A stretch of DNA of 64,000 nt from Nitrobacter sp051535235 (GCF_051535235.1 NZ_JBPPLZ010000005.1:124001-188000), one strand, 5' to 3'; shown: positions 47,991 to 57,075, counted from the stretch's first letter. A program made the numbers and translations. Notes: generated from the sequence alone by a model not told the origin.

Positions 47991-48073
47991 AGACATCCGC
48001 TTCACCGGGCCGCAGGGCTTTCGTGAAACCTCGTTCGCTGTGACGTGCCACCGCCGTCTGCCGAGGTTTCCTC

Positions 48074-50152
48074 ATGTCCGCCGTCATTTTTAATCGCAGA
48101 AGCCTGTTTGCCTCCACCCTCCTCGCATCCGTGGGATCGGTCGGCCTGAATGCGCCAACTTTCGCGCAGCAATCCGCCTCCCCCAACCTGCTGCCGCCGA
48201 TCCAGATCGCGCCCCCGCCGGCGAGAAGCGCGGATATGCCGCCGCCTGCCCGCCGCGCAGCATCGCATGCGCGGCGCGCGGCGCGTGCTGCTCCTCAGCA
48301 ACTTCCGGCCGGCGACGCCGCCGCGCCCGGCGCGACAGCTCCGGTGGTGGTGAGCCCGACGGGAATCGTGACGCCGGCCTCCCAGTTGGCAAGCTCCGTC
48401 ACCATCGTCACCGAGCAGGATATCCAGACCCAGCAATACCGCACCGTCCCCGACATCCTGAATACGGTCCCCGGCTTGAACGTCATACAAGCCGGCGGAC
48501 CAGGCGCCCAGACCTCGGTCTTCATGCGCGGCACCAACGCCAACCACACCAAGGTGCTCCTCGACGGAATCGACATCGGCGATGTCGGCAACGCGAACGG
48601 CGCGTTCGACTACGCGCATCTTCTTGCAGCCGACATCCAGCAGATGGAAATCCTCCGCGGCCCGCAGAGCGGACTCTATGGTTCCGACGCGATCGGCGGT
48701 GTCGTCTCCATCATCACCAGGAAAGGAGAAGGCCCACCGCGCGCCACGGCCTCGATTGAGGCGGGCTCGTTCAACACCTTCAACCAGACGCTCGGATTGA
48801 GCGGCTCCGAACAGAACTTCAACTACGCGGTCAATGTCGCCCATCTCCATGCCGGAGACATTCCCGTGACTCCGCCGGAGCTTCTGCCGCCGGGGCGGAA
48901 GGCGATCGGGAACAACTACGACAACAAGACCTATTCGACCAAGCTCGGGGTCGATCTCAATGACAACCTGACCGTCAATTCGGTGGTTCGTTATATCGAC
49001 ACGACACTGCTGTTCACCGGAGACAGCGGATTTCCAAGTTTCCCCAATGCCGCGCAGAGCACGCACGCCGTCCAGCAACTCTTCAACCGCGAAGAGGCGG
49101 TATGGTCGCTGTTCGACGGACGCATAAAAAACTACTTCGGCGTCAACTATACCAACAGCAGAGCCTACGACATTGGCCCCGGAGATCCGGTTGGAAAAAC
49201 CACCACTGGCGAACGCCTCAAGCTGGACTGGCACGCCGTGGCCGAGATCGCGCGCGACAACAACCTGATCGTCGGCGCCGAGCAACAGACCGATCGCATC
49301 GAGACCACCGACTTGACGGCCCAGAACGGCAACAAGGCCGGCTTCATCGAACTGCAATCTGCTTTTGCGAAATGGTTCTTCCTGGTCGCGAATGTCCGAG
49401 AAGATTCCAACGACCGCTTCGGCGAGCATATGACCTATCGGGTCGCGCCGGCGGTCATTCTTCCCGTCACGGAGACGAAACTGAAGGCGAGCTACGGCAC
49501 CGGATTCAAGGCGCCGTCGCTGAGCCAGTTATATCAGGACTATCCGGCCTTCGGTTTCTTCGCCAACCCCAACCTGAAGCCAGAGGAAAGCACGGGCTAC
49601 GATGCGGGTTTCGAGCAGCCTCTGTTCAACGACCGCGTGCGGTTCGGTTCGACCTACTTCCACAACGACCTCACCAACCTGATCGACTACAACGACACGT
49701 TCACCTCACTGGTGAACGTCAACCGCGCGACGACGGAAGGCACCGAGACGTTCGTCTCCGCCCAGATCACCGGCCGTTTCGGCATCCGCGCCGATTACAC
49801 ATTCACCCGCGCCGTCGATGCTGCCACCGGCCTGCAACTGTTGCGCCGGCCCAAGGACAAGTGGAGCGTGACGGGGACATGGCTCCCCCTCGATCAGTTG
49901 ACCTTGTCGGCGACGGTGCTTCATGTCAGCAACTGGATCGACGTCACCCGCGACGGCTCGGCCTCCGGCATTGTCGCGCCCGGCTATACGCTCGTGAACC
50001 TGCGCGGCGACTACGCCGTCAACGACCAGATCAAGCTCTTCGCGCGGGTCGATAACCTCTTCGACCGCCGCTACCAGAACCCGACCGGATTCCTCGCGCC
50101 CGGCCTCGGGATTTTCGGAGGAATCCGGGTGGCGAGTTACGGAGTGCAGTAG
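48074..50152 (+). CDS. btuB: TonB-dependent vitamin B12 receptor BtuB
   Basis: A 692-residue outer-membrane TonB-dependent receptor, assigned to cobalamin by the riboswitch in front and by its own features. An N-terminal signal sequence (about residues 1-31) precedes a 60-residue Pro/Arg/Ala-rich extension before the plug (VTIVTEQDIQTQQYRTVPDIL, then LLDGIDIGD and GGVVSIITRKG). The barrel ends in NLFDRRYQNPTGF and the final strand GGIRVASYGVQ. It imports B12 with TonB energy. No cobalamin synthesis or btuCDF gene is nearby. Confidence 0.93.
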   Translation: MSAVIFNRRSLFASTLLASVGSVGLNAPTFAQQSASPNLLPPIQIAPPPARSADMPPPARRAASHARRAARAAPQQLPAGDAAAPGATAPVVVSPTGIVTPASQLASSVTIVTEQDIQTQQYRTVPDILNTVPGLNVIQAGGPGAQTSVFMRGTNANHTKVLLDGIDIGDVGNANGAFDYAHLLAADIQQMEILRGPQSGLYGSDAIGGVVSIITRKGEGPPRATASIEAGSFNTFNQTLGLSGSEQNFNYAVNVAHLHAGDIPVTPPELLPPGRKAIGNNYDNKTYSTKLGVDLNDNLTVNSVVRYIDTTLLFTGDSGFPSFPNAAQSTHAVQQLFNREEAVWSLFDGRIKNYFGVNYTNSRAYDIGPGDPVGKTTTGERLKLDWHAVAEIARDNNLIVGAEQQTDRIETTDLTAQNGNKAGFIELQSAFAKWFFLVANVREDSNDRFGEHMTYRVAPAVILPVTETKLKASYGTGFKAPSLSQLYQDYPAFGFFANPNLKPEESTGYDAGFEQPLFNDRVRFGSTYFHNDLTNLIDYNDTFTSLVNVNRATTEGTETFVSAQITGRFGIRADYTFTRAVDAATGLQLLRRPKDKWSVTGTWLPLDQLTLSATVLHVSNWIDVTRDGSASGIVAPGYTLVNLRGDYAVNDQIKLFARVDNLFDRRYQNPTGFLAPGLGIFGGIRVASYGVQ

Positions 50153-50179
50153 GTTTCGAAGGACAATCGGCGGCGATCA

Positions 50180-50276
50180 CAGATGCGCAATTGCGCATCT
50201 GGGGAATCCAGTTATCCGAGAATTATTGACTACTGGATTCCGGGTCGTCGCTTCACGACGCCCCGGAATGCGAAGC
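50180..50276. repeat. Palindromic intergenic array between convergent genes
   Basis: A perfect 22-base palindrome (50180-50201, CAGATGCGCAA and its complement) is followed by GGAATCCAGT...ACTGGATTCC and a GGGTCGTCG/CGACGCCCC hairpin ending in CCGGAATG. It sits between the 3' ends of btuB and the peptidoglycan-binding gene and may terminate both transcripts. Confidence 0.6.
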
Positions 50277-50285
50277 AGCCACGCT

Positions 50286-50936
50286 TTAATCAATGGGCCG
50301 TCCGGTCATGGCGACGAGTTCTCGCACCAGGCGGTCAGACATCTGTCCGGTCACCGGCAGCCGGCGAGCCTGCTCGAATTTCCGGATCGCGGCCTGGGTG
50401 TCGGTCCCGACCGTTCCGGTCGGCTTCAACTGGCCGTAGCCGTATTCGGTCAAGGTCCGCTGAACCGAGGCGACACGACGTGTCGCGTTGATGAGATCGG
50501 CAACGGGATCGCCATGCGGCGCAGCCGCGACCGGCGCCGGCGAACGCGCACCCTGCCCTGATGCCGCACGCGACGGTGCAGCCGACTGGGCAGGACTGGC
50601 GGAAGGAGCTTCGGACGATTCAGCCGGCCGTACGCTGGCCGTATCCGCCTCGACCGGCCGGGGCCGCGGCAGCGGATTGGCCTGCGGCAATGCCAGCGGC
50701 GTCGCGCCGCTCGATCCGAACATCGGCGACGGATGATGACCGGCCTGCATGAACATGGCATTGGCGACGATCACGCCGACGGCGGCAAAGGCAAGCGACC
50801 CCGCAAGCAGGTCCTTCGGACTGTGCAGCAGAATGCGCATGGCGAAGCCGCGTTCCTCGTCAGCTTCGCCTCTCCCGGCAGCCACGCTGCGGCGGCGCGG
50901 CCGGATCAAATCTCCTCCGACAGCTTTTCTAGGCAC
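50286..50936 (-). CDS. Membrane-anchored peptidoglycan-binding domain protein
   Basis: A 216-residue protein: basic N-terminus, one membrane helix (about residues 40-63, LLAGSLAFAAVGVIVANAMF), a Pro/Ala/Ser-rich linker, then a PGBD-like domain (VQRTLTEYGYGQLKPTGTVGTDTQAAIRKFE and the closing RLPVTGQMSDRLVRELVAM, each in two parts). GTG 50936 overlaps the kinase stop by 8 bases, so translation is probably coupled to the kinase; a TTG at 50909 with GGAGGA in front is an alternative. Confidence 0.85.
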   Translation of the reverse strand: MPRKAVGGDLIRPRRRSVAAGRGEADEERGFAMRILLHSPKDLLAGSLAFAAVGVIVANAMFMQAGHHPSPMFGSSGATPLALPQANPLPRPRPVEADTASVRPAESSEAPSASPAQSAAPSRAASGQGARSPAPVAAAPHGDPVADLINATRRVASVQRTLTEYGYGQLKPTGTVGTDTQAAIRKFEQARRLPVTGQMSDRLVRELVAMTGRPID

Positions 50937-52821
50937 TCTTCTTCACCCGATGACCTTGATCCTGTTTGCCGGGACGCGGCGACGGCGTCAGCGTCGCGAT
51001 GTTGTCCGATGACGGCTCGACTTCGGACATGAACGTCAGCGGCAACGTGACGGTCACCGTGGTCCCCTCCTCCACCTTGCTCTGCACATCGATCTCGCCC
51101 CGATGCAAGGCGACGAGACTCTTGACGATCGACAGTCCGAGCCCGGTCCCTTCGTGACGCCGCTGGTAGGTTTTTCCAGCCTGGAAGAAGGGATCGCCGA
51201 TCCGCTTGAGGTCCTCCTGCGCAATGCCGACGCCGTTGTCCATCACGCACAGCATCATGCGCGCCCCCTCGACGCGGGCCGAGACCGTGACCCGGCCGCC
51301 GCGCTCGGTGAACTTGATGGCGTTCGATACCAGGTTCAGAACGATCTGCCGGAACGCGCGCGGATCGCCGGTGATCTGCGGCAAATCCTCCGGAACGCGG
51401 GTGACGAGTTCGATGCCGTTGTCGCGCGCCTTGAGCGCAAGCAGACTACCGCAGTTGAGCAGCATCTCACGCGGCGCAAACGGCTCGGGCACGATCTCGA
51501 AGTTTCCGGATTCCATTTTCGACATATCGAGGATGCTGTTGACCACCGACAACAGATGCTGGCCGGAATCGTTGATGAGCTGGGCATACTCCTTGCGCCG
51601 CGCCGCATCGATCAGCAGAGCATCCTCCTGAACCATCATCTCCGAAAAGCCGATGATGGCATTGAGCGGCGTTCGCAGTTCGTGGCTCACGGTTGCGAGA
51701 AACCGCGACCTGGCGGTGTCGGCGCGTTCGGCCGCGGCTCGTGCCAATTCCAGCGCATGCTCCTGATGCTTCCGCTCGGTGATATCACGCATCACCGCGA
51801 CGACTTCGGGTTCATCGGAGATTGTTGCGGCGGAGGCCGGCTCGAGCGGACGGCATCGCATTTCAACCCATATGAAGTCCGCCGGATGGCGCGCCTCTCG
51901 CTGCGGACCTCGCGTAGTTTCGCGCCTGAGCCTGAATTCGACGCTTTGTGCGTCGTTGCCGAGCGCGGCCGCCGCGAGCGCGGTGAGATAGGCCGGGCGG
52001 TCGGCCACATGAACCCGCTCGAACAGGCCGTGATCCCGCAATTCCGATACGGGCACGCCGAGCAGGACTTCTGCGGCAGGCGAAATGAACTGCACGGCGC
52101 CGTTGCGCCGGTGACGCGAAATCACGTCGCTCATGTTGCGCGCCAGCAGGCGATAGCGACCTTCCTCGACGTTCAGCAGCGACGTTCCGGTGCGCGCCAG
52201 CGCCTCGGCACCGAACGCAATTCCCGCCGCATAAAGCGTCGCGGACGCAATGCCGGAAGCCATCAGGACGCTGTGCGCGGTCGCGTCGGAGTCCAGCGAC
52301 GGCAGGACGCCGAGGTAGCTCATCGCGATCAGCGCGAGCGCGCACGAAACCGCAAGCGCCGATGCGAACCCGATAACGCGGCGGGAAGCGGACAGCGCCG
52401 CTTCCAGTGGAATCAGGGCAAGCCAGATCGCCGCGAACGATCCGATTCCGCCGGTCGCAATCGCGATCATCATGACAAGGCCAGCGAGCGCGATCGACGA
52501 CAGCACGTGCGCGTCTTCGTAACGGCCGGTCCGCGACAGGAAATAGGCGAGCAGGATCGGAACGACGAGCCAGGCGAAAGCCAGCACTTCCAGCGCCGTC
52601 GGCGCACCGCGGATCGCAAGATAGACCGGAAACGCCGCGAACGCGACGAGGCTTCCCAGGAGACGCGGCCCCATGAATGCCCGATGACGCGCCCGCGTCA
52701 ACGCATCGTATCGCGCCGACGGATGCAGCAGGGCGTCGAGACAGTCCTGGATAAGGGTCAATGCGGTCACGTCGCTCGCGCTTCGGCCGACGTCGTAGCA
52801 GACGCGCCGGAACGCCTCCAT
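50929..52821 (-). CDS. PAS-domain sensor histidine kinase (DivJ/PleC-like)
   Basis: A 630-residue membrane kinase. Six or seven helices (about 50-205) lead to a PAS domain (217-345) and the HisKA helix with FLATVSHELRTPLNAIIGFSE, H380 being the phosphorylation site. The ATPase domain has LVSNAIKF, DNGVGIAQEDL and GTGLGLSIVKSL. The H-box most resembles the DivJ/PleC/PdhS kinases that control DivK in alphaproteobacterial cell cycles. It is a kinase without a receiver partner in the window. It starts a 2-gene operon with the PGBD protein. Confidence 0.92.
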   Translation of the reverse strand: MEAFRRVCYDVGRSASDVTALTLIQDCLDALLHPSARYDALTRARHRAFMGPRLLGSLVAFAAFPVYLAIRGAPTALEVLAFAWLVVPILLAYFLSRTGRYEDAHVLSSIALAGLVMMIAIATGGIGSFAAIWLALIPLEAALSASRRVIGFASALAVSCALALIAMSYLGVLPSLDSDATAHSVLMASGIASATLYAAGIAFGAEALARTGTSLLNVEEGRYRLLARNMSDVISRHRRNGAVQFISPAAEVLLGVPVSELRDHGLFERVHVADRPAYLTALAAAALGNDAQSVEFRLRRETTRGPQREARHPADFIWVEMRCRPLEPASAATISDEPEVVAVMRDITERKHQEHALELARAAAERADTARSRFLATVSHELRTPLNAIIGFSEMMVQEDALLIDAARRKEYAQLINDSGQHLLSVVNSILDMSKMESGNFEIVPEPFAPREMLLNCGSLLALKARDNGIELVTRVPEDLPQITGDPRAFRQIVLNLVSNAIKFTERGGRVTVSARVEGARMMLCVMDNGVGIAQEDLKRIGDPFFQAGKTYQRRHEGTGLGLSIVKSLVALHRGEIDVQSKVEEGTTVTVTLPLTFMSEVEPSSDNIATLTPSPRPGKQDQGHRVKKSA

Positions 52822-53138
52822 TTTCGTTGGCGCAACGTGTCAGAGTGAACTTAAGCGAACGCTAAGGCCGTCCGGTCCGTGACGAAACAACGCGCGCGGA
52901 TGCCGTTTTCCCGGCCGCCGACGGCGGCATTCGACGAGAATGGTGAACGCAAGGTTTCCAGCGTGCGTGGACGGCGCATCAATCGAAAATTTACGCCGAA
53001 TCGAATTCCGCCGCCGTTCGTATGATTTTCTTCGCGGTAAAGACTGGGGACACACCTGCGATTCAGCACCGCCTGATACGGAAGGGGACAGATTGCGGAA
53101 TTCAACGCAACGGGGTGAAAGACACATAGGGACGCGAC

Positions 53139-53546
53139 ATGTTTTTCCTGCTTCGCATGGCCTTCTGGCTCGGGCTGGTGCTCGTGCTGCTGCCGAGGGA
53201 CAACGCGCCCGAGGCGAACAAGGGTCCCCAGATCAAAGCCTCCGAGGCCGTATCGGCCGCGACGGCGGCCGTCTCCGACATGAGCCAATTTTGCACGCGC
53301 CAGCCGGCCGCTTGCGAGGTCGGCGGCCAGGCCGCGGTCGCAATCGGACAGCGCGCGCAGGATGGCGCGAGAAAGCTGTACCGGATCATCACCGACAAGC
53401 GCGCGCCCGACCATACGGGCTCGATCGGGGCCATGGCCTCGAACGAAGGAGCAACCTCCGGGGAAACGCAGCATGACACGCTGACGCCGGAGGATTTGCA
53501 GGCGGAATGGCATCTTGTGGTCCCAGCCACCGTCACGGCCAACTAG
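53139..53546 (+). CDS. DUF5330 family protein
   Basis: A 135-residue single-pass membrane protein: helix at residues 2-19 (FFLLRMAFWLGLVLVLLP), then an exported domain with a conserved cysteine pair in FCTRQPAACEVGGQAAVAIG and RAQDGARKLYRIITD. DUF5330 is a rhizobial/alphaproteobacterial family with unknown function. The ATG follows AGGGACGCGAC. It is divergent from the kinase across 317 bases with no other gene and 220 bases upstream of sufE. Confidence 0.88.
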   Translation: MFFLLRMAFWLGLVLVLLPRDNAPEANKGPQIKASEAVSAATAAVSDMSQFCTRQPAACEVGGQAAVAIGQRAQDGARKLYRIITDKRAPDHTGSIGAMASNEGATSGETQHDTLTPEDLQAEWHLVVPATVTAN

Positions 53547-53766
53547 CCTGCTCGGGAAATGGAGTGATCTTCGGGGCGCCACAGGCACGGAACAATTTCC
53601 GCAATGATCGCCGCGCCCGTATCGATTTTACCCGCCGGGCGTCTTATATAGGGCTGACGGTTCAATTCCAGCATTCGAATGCCGTGCGCCGTGTCAGCGG
53701 GTGCTGTTCGGATGCCGGAATGATGGAACCACGGGCAACACCGCATACATGGACACCTGGGCCTGA

Positions 53767-54195
53767 ATGACGATCGACGAGATCAGGGACAACTTCGAGC
53801 TGCTGGAGGAATGGGACGACCGCTATCGGTACGTCATCGAGCTCGGACGCACCCTCCAACCGATGAGCGAAGCCGAACATTCCGCCGCCAACAAGGTTCA
53901 GGGCTGCACCAGCCAGGTCTGGCTGTCCCTCAAGACCGGCCGCGACGCCGACAACGATCCGGTGCTGACCTATGTCGGCGACAGCGACGCGCATATCGTG
54001 CGCGGCCTGGTCGCGATCCTGCTGACGCTTTATTCCGGCCGGAAGCCGCAGGCCATTCTCGATACCGACGCGATCGCCGTCTTTGACGAACTCGGCTTTC
54101 GCGAGCATCTCACGCCGCAACGTTCGAACGGGCTGCGCGCCATGGTCGAGCGCATTCGCCGGGACGCGCGGGAAGCGCTGGCCGACGCGGTCTGA
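53767..54195 (+). CDS. sufE: SufE family sulfur acceptor
   Basis: A 142-residue SufE. The persulfide-accepting cysteine C47 lies in KVQGCTSQVW, preceded by LEEWDDRYRYVIELGR. SufE takes sulfur from the cysteine desulfurase SufS and passes it to SufBCD for Fe-S cluster assembly. It is separate from any suf operon here. The start ATG 53767 has a poor ribosome-binding site; length is standard. Confidence 0.95.
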   Translation: MTIDEIRDNFELLEEWDDRYRYVIELGRTLQPMSEAEHSAANKVQGCTSQVWLSLKTGRDADNDPVLTYVGDSDAHIVRGLVAILLTLYSGRKPQAILDTDAIAVFDELGFREHLTPQRSNGLRAMVERIRRDAREALADAV

Positions 54196-54212
54196 TCCGA
54201 CAATGCGCGTGT

Positions 54213-54842
54213 TTACCTGCTGGTAAAGGCTGCGTCGCTCGCGAGCCATGTGCGGACATGCGCGCTCGCCTCGGCTCGCCCAGCGTTCCCCAGGCCGTAG
54301 TGCCGCGCCAGCCTGTCCAGCGCCAGTTGCAGCACGACTTTGGCAGATCGCGGCGGCCAGCCGCGCTCGCGCTCGACATCTTCGAGCCCGCGCAGAAAGC
54401 AGCAGACATCCATCAGCAGGCCGGAAAATTCCGGTCCGCACGCCTGCATCGCCAACCGCACCCGCTGCCGCGACGCGACGATCAGATCGGTCATCTCGCA
54501 AGGGCCTGCTCCGGACCCGCGCGGTCGTCCTCCGGTTGGCGCCGACCAGTTCGAGGTCACCCGCGGCGTCAGATTCCCGCGCGTAAAATCCGCGCGCAGC
54601 CGTTCGCCGGCTGCGAACTGATCGCGGCTGATCATCGCGCAGCCATCGCGGCCCTTGCGACGCGCCAGCCAGGCGAGCGGACTCTCGCTGTCGTTGGCCA
54701 TCACCGTCGCAACGCCTGCGTCGGTCATGATCTCGCGCTCGGCAAGCGCGAGATGCTGCGCGCGAAACCGATCGACGACTTCGGCCGTGCGGCTCTTCGG
54801 CCGACGCGTCGACTTGCCGACGCCGCGATCAGAGGCCGACAT
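54213..54842 (-). CDS. DUF6456 domain protein
   Basis: A 209-residue soluble protein. The C-terminal half (SPLAWLARRK, ISRDQFAAGERLRADFTRGNL, then LMDVCCFLRGLEDVERERGWP and LQLALDRLARHYGL) matches the DUF6456 family, which has helix-turn-helix character and is restricted to Alphaproteobacteria. The N-terminal part is basic (GKSTRRPKSRTAEVVDRFRAQ). ATG 54842 is preferred because GGAACG lies in front; ATG 54854 is an alternative. The 5' end overlaps the upstream DnaA-type gene by 14 bases, so the two are co-expressed. Confidence 0.85.
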   Translation of the reverse strand: MSASDRGVGKSTRRPKSRTAEVVDRFRAQHLALAEREIMTDAGVATVMANDSESPLAWLARRKGRDGCAMISRDQFAAGERLRADFTRGNLTPRVTSNWSAPTGGRPRGSGAGPCEMTDLIVASRQRVRLAMQACGPEFSGLLMDVCCFLRGLEDVERERGWPPRSAKVVLQLALDRLARHYGLGNAGRAEASAHVRTWLASDAAFTSR

Positions 54843-55212
54843 CGGGCGTTCCATCGAGGCGGGCACCGGGAGCCGCGCATATCGTTTCGAGCAATGCGAG
54901 ACGGCGGTCCTGTTTCTCGTCGTCGCGGCTGTCTTCGACAACGCGGCATGCGTGGGAGACCGTGGTACGGTCGCGGTCGAAGGCGCGTCCGATCGCTTGG
55001 AAACTCAGGGCGAAACCGACATGGGCCAGATACATCGCCACCTGCCTGGCATATGCGGCGCATGGCGAGCCGCGCGTGGGCGACATGAGGCTTGCGGCAT
55101 CGAGCCCGAATTCGTCGGCCACCAGCGCCGCGATACCGTGACAGATCTGCTTTGCCGGAACGGGCGGCCGCTGGATGAGCGCGGGCTGCCTGGACAGATG
55201 GGTCAGAAGCAT
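54829..55212 (-). CDS. Stand-alone DnaA domain IV-like DNA-binding protein
   Basis: A 127-residue protein whose residues 20-112 form a DnaA domain IV-like helix-turn-helix: IAALVADEFGLDAASLMSPTR, then ARQVAMYLAHVGFALSFQAIG and the DnaA-box recognition signature FDRDRTTVSHACRVVED. It lacks the AAA+ domain, so it can bind DnaA-box-like DNA but not initiate replication itself. GGAGG lies 5 bases before ATG 55212. It forms an overlapping pair with DUF6456. Possible roles are replication control or transcription at DnaA boxes. Confidence 0.88.
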   Translation of the reverse strand: MLLTHLSRQPALIQRPPVPAKQICHGIAALVADEFGLDAASLMSPTRGSPCAAYARQVAMYLAHVGFALSFQAIGRAFDRDRTTVSHACRVVEDSRDDEKQDRRLALLETICAAPGARLDGTPDVGL

Positions 55213-55361
55213 GGAACCTCCGCTATAGGAATATATTCACATATCCTATAGGGCCATTCCACCCCCGGGGATAACATTTTTCAAAGAAAACGGGGCATCA
55301 GCAAGGCTGCCGAAGGGTCGATTCAGATATTATTCCTAATATAGAGTACCCGGAACGCACG

Positions 55362-55775
55362 CTATTTTCGCCGCCGGCGCTGTTGGCCAAGGCCCATGTT
55401 TTTGGCCAGTTGAGAGCGCGTGACCGCATAATTCGGGGCCACCATGGGATAGTCCGCCGGAAGTTTCCATTTGTCCCGGTACTGCTCGGGGCTCATGTTG
55501 TACTGCGTCCGCAGATGGCGCTTGAGCGATTTGAAGCGTTTGCCATCCTCCAGACAGATCAGATAGTCGGCCGTCATTGATTTCTTGACCGGCACGGCAG
55601 GCTTGGTCGGTTCTGCCGGGGATTCGCCCCGGCCGGACGACACCCGCGTCAGCGCGGCATACACCTGGCTTATGAGCGCGGGAATTTCCGATGCCGGCGT
55701 CGTGTTGTTGCTGACATAGGCCGATACGATCTCCGCCGTGAGGTCGAGAAAGCTCTTGCCTGCTAGGTCGCTCAT
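55362..55775 (-). CDS. MucR/Ros family transcriptional regulator
   Basis: A 137-residue regulator. The helical N-terminus (residues 1-45) mediates oligomer formation in relatives; the zinc-finger-like region is YLICLEDGKRFKSLKRHL, followed by NMSPEQYRDKWKLPADYPMV. Of the Ros ligands C-x2-C...H-x3-H only the first cysteine and first histidine are kept; the second cysteine is Asp and the last His is Gln. MucR proteins bind AT-rich DNA like H-NS and govern exopolysaccharide and cell-cycle genes. The region in front is AT-rich. Confidence 0.92.
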   Translation of the reverse strand: MSDLAGKSFLDLTAEIVSAYVSNNTTPASEIPALISQVYAALTRVSSGRGESPAEPTKPAVPVKKSMTADYLICLEDGKRFKSLKRHLRTQYNMSPEQYRDKWKLPADYPMVAPNYAVTRSQLAKNMGLGQQRRRRK

Positions 55776-55821
55776 GATCTCAATCTTCCGGATCGTGAAG
55801 CAGCATCGATACGCTCAGGCC

Positions 55822-55937
55822 ATAGTCGGATTCAATGCAGTTGAACCAGACTATGCCTTATCCTTTCGATTGAGCATGATCTTATCCGGAAGCCGGTTTC
55901 CACTTTGCGCTGGCGCGGCTTCGGGCCGGGAGCATGC
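55822..55937 (+). repeat. Dispersed palindromic element, family C copy 3
   Basis: ATAGTCGGATTC...GAACCAGACTAT (55822-55854), then GAGCATGATCTTATCCGG, GGTTTCCACTTTGCG and GGGAGCATGC (55872-55937). The second hairpin is more diverged than in copies 1 and 2, with a GCGC-rich middle. It lies in the gap between mucR and the next gene. Confidence 0.65.
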
Positions 55938-56022
55938 CCCTACGATCAGAATCTGCCTTTACTCGGCAAATATGAGCGGATTGCCGCCGGCGTGACAAGA
56001 ACGACGCGCAGGCGCGCCAAAT

Positions 56023-56904
56023 TTATTTCAGGGATGACCGGGCGGGCCCGTTGTCGAGATGCGCGCGCAGTTGATCGATCGATGCAAATCGCATCATGCC
56101 CTCCGGCATCTGCGCCTCGATCGTGCCGTCGGAATAGAGCGAATAGGCCATTCCGTCGACAACGCCGGACCTCAGCACCGTGACCGCGGCAATGTTCTGG
56201 CTCTGAAGGCCAGCCGGGCGATCGGCGCGCGCGCCAGAGGACGACGCCGGCGACGGCGCGCTGCCCGGCTCCAGCCGCGACCGCTCTGACCGCGCCCAGG
56301 CATCGTCGAATGATACCCGCGAGACGTCGGGATCCGGAGCGAATGTCGCTGGCGGAGACAGGCCGGCCGGATCGGATCGTTCCGCCATCGCACGCTCGCG
56401 ATCCCTTCTCATCGACGACTCGAACAGGAGGTTGCGGCGATGCTTCGACGGTGGCGACGTATCAAAGGATGCCGGACGCTCCGGCGCAGCGATCTCCGGA
56501 GCGGCTGCGGCAGCAATCCGGTCGCGGGTGGGAATGTCCGCTTGCCAGCGCGCCGATTGAACGGCGGGCGTGATTGCCGGATCGCTGTCCACGCTCGGCA
56601 GGCCTTGATCCACATCCCACGGCGGAGGGTTGTTCCCGATGCCCCTGCCCGGCGCAATGGACTCACGAAGATCGGGAATGCCGCGATCCGCCGCGATCAC
56701 TCCGGAATGCAGCCGGTCTGCCGCTTTCCGCACCTCGCGGATAACAAGCGAAAGGCCGATCATGATCAAGCCGGTGCAGGAAGCGATCGTCCCCGACAAG
56801 ATCAGGGTATTGCCGAAGGAGAACTCCTTGACAGGGAGTCCGAAGGCGGCGGCCACCAGACCGGCCGCGAACACGGCGATCCCTCCGACCAGAAGCATTC
56901 TCAT
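56023..56904 (-). CDS. Membrane protein of unknown function
   Basis: A 293-residue protein with two N-terminal helices (about 4-24 and 32-56), a ~190-residue Pro/Ala/Arg/Ser-rich low-complexity region with no helix, and a short conserved-looking C-terminal domain (VDGMAYSLYSDGTIEAQMPE, then FASIDQLRAHL). It resembles conserved uncharacterised Bradyrhizobium proteins; no function is recognised. The 532-base gap beyond its start holds repeat elements only. Confidence 0.75.
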   Translation of the reverse strand: MRMLLVGGIAVFAAGLVAAAFGLPVKEFSFGNTLILSGTIASCTGLIMIGLSLVIREVRKAADRLHSGVIAADRGIPDLRESIAPGRGIGNNPPPWDVDQGLPSVDSDPAITPAVQSARWQADIPTRDRIAAAAAPEIAAPERPASFDTSPPSKHRRNLLFESSMRRDRERAMAERSDPAGLSPPATFAPDPDVSRVSFDDAWARSERSRLEPGSAPSPASSSGARADRPAGLQSQNIAAVTVLRSGVVDGMAYSLYSDGTIEAQMPEGMMRFASIDQLRAHLDNGPARSSLK

Positions 56905-56929
56905 TCGTAAGCTCCGCCACTAATGGTTC

Positions 56930-57075
56930 GGTTCTAACATTCGCATCCCGTTTCGGCAGGTCTTTTTGCGAATTTTAGAACCATGACCAACTGGCAATTA
57001 AAAGTTCCTGGTGAAGTTCGAATTTGGCATTCGCCTGCAGCGTTTTGCTGCAGGGTAAGGTAGCGAATGACAAAC
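56930..57075. repeat. Paired-palindrome intergenic element, copy 2 (family D)
   Basis: First palindrome GGTTCTAACATTCGCA/TGCGAATTTTAGAACC (56930-56982, one mismatch in 16). Second: TTTGGCATTCGC/GCGAATGACAAA (57023-57075), with a nested perfect stem CCTGCAGC/GCTGCAGG at 57034-57054. Same order as copy 1 at 718-864. No coding potential was seen. Confidence 0.7.

Noticed and set aside
48002..49429. 475-codon minus-strand frame opposite btuB
   Set aside because: Antisense to a gene with riboswitch and receptor motifs; no independent support.
51103..52848. 581-codon frame opposite the histidine kinase
   Set aside because: Antisense shadow; the kinase motifs on the other strand are unambiguous.
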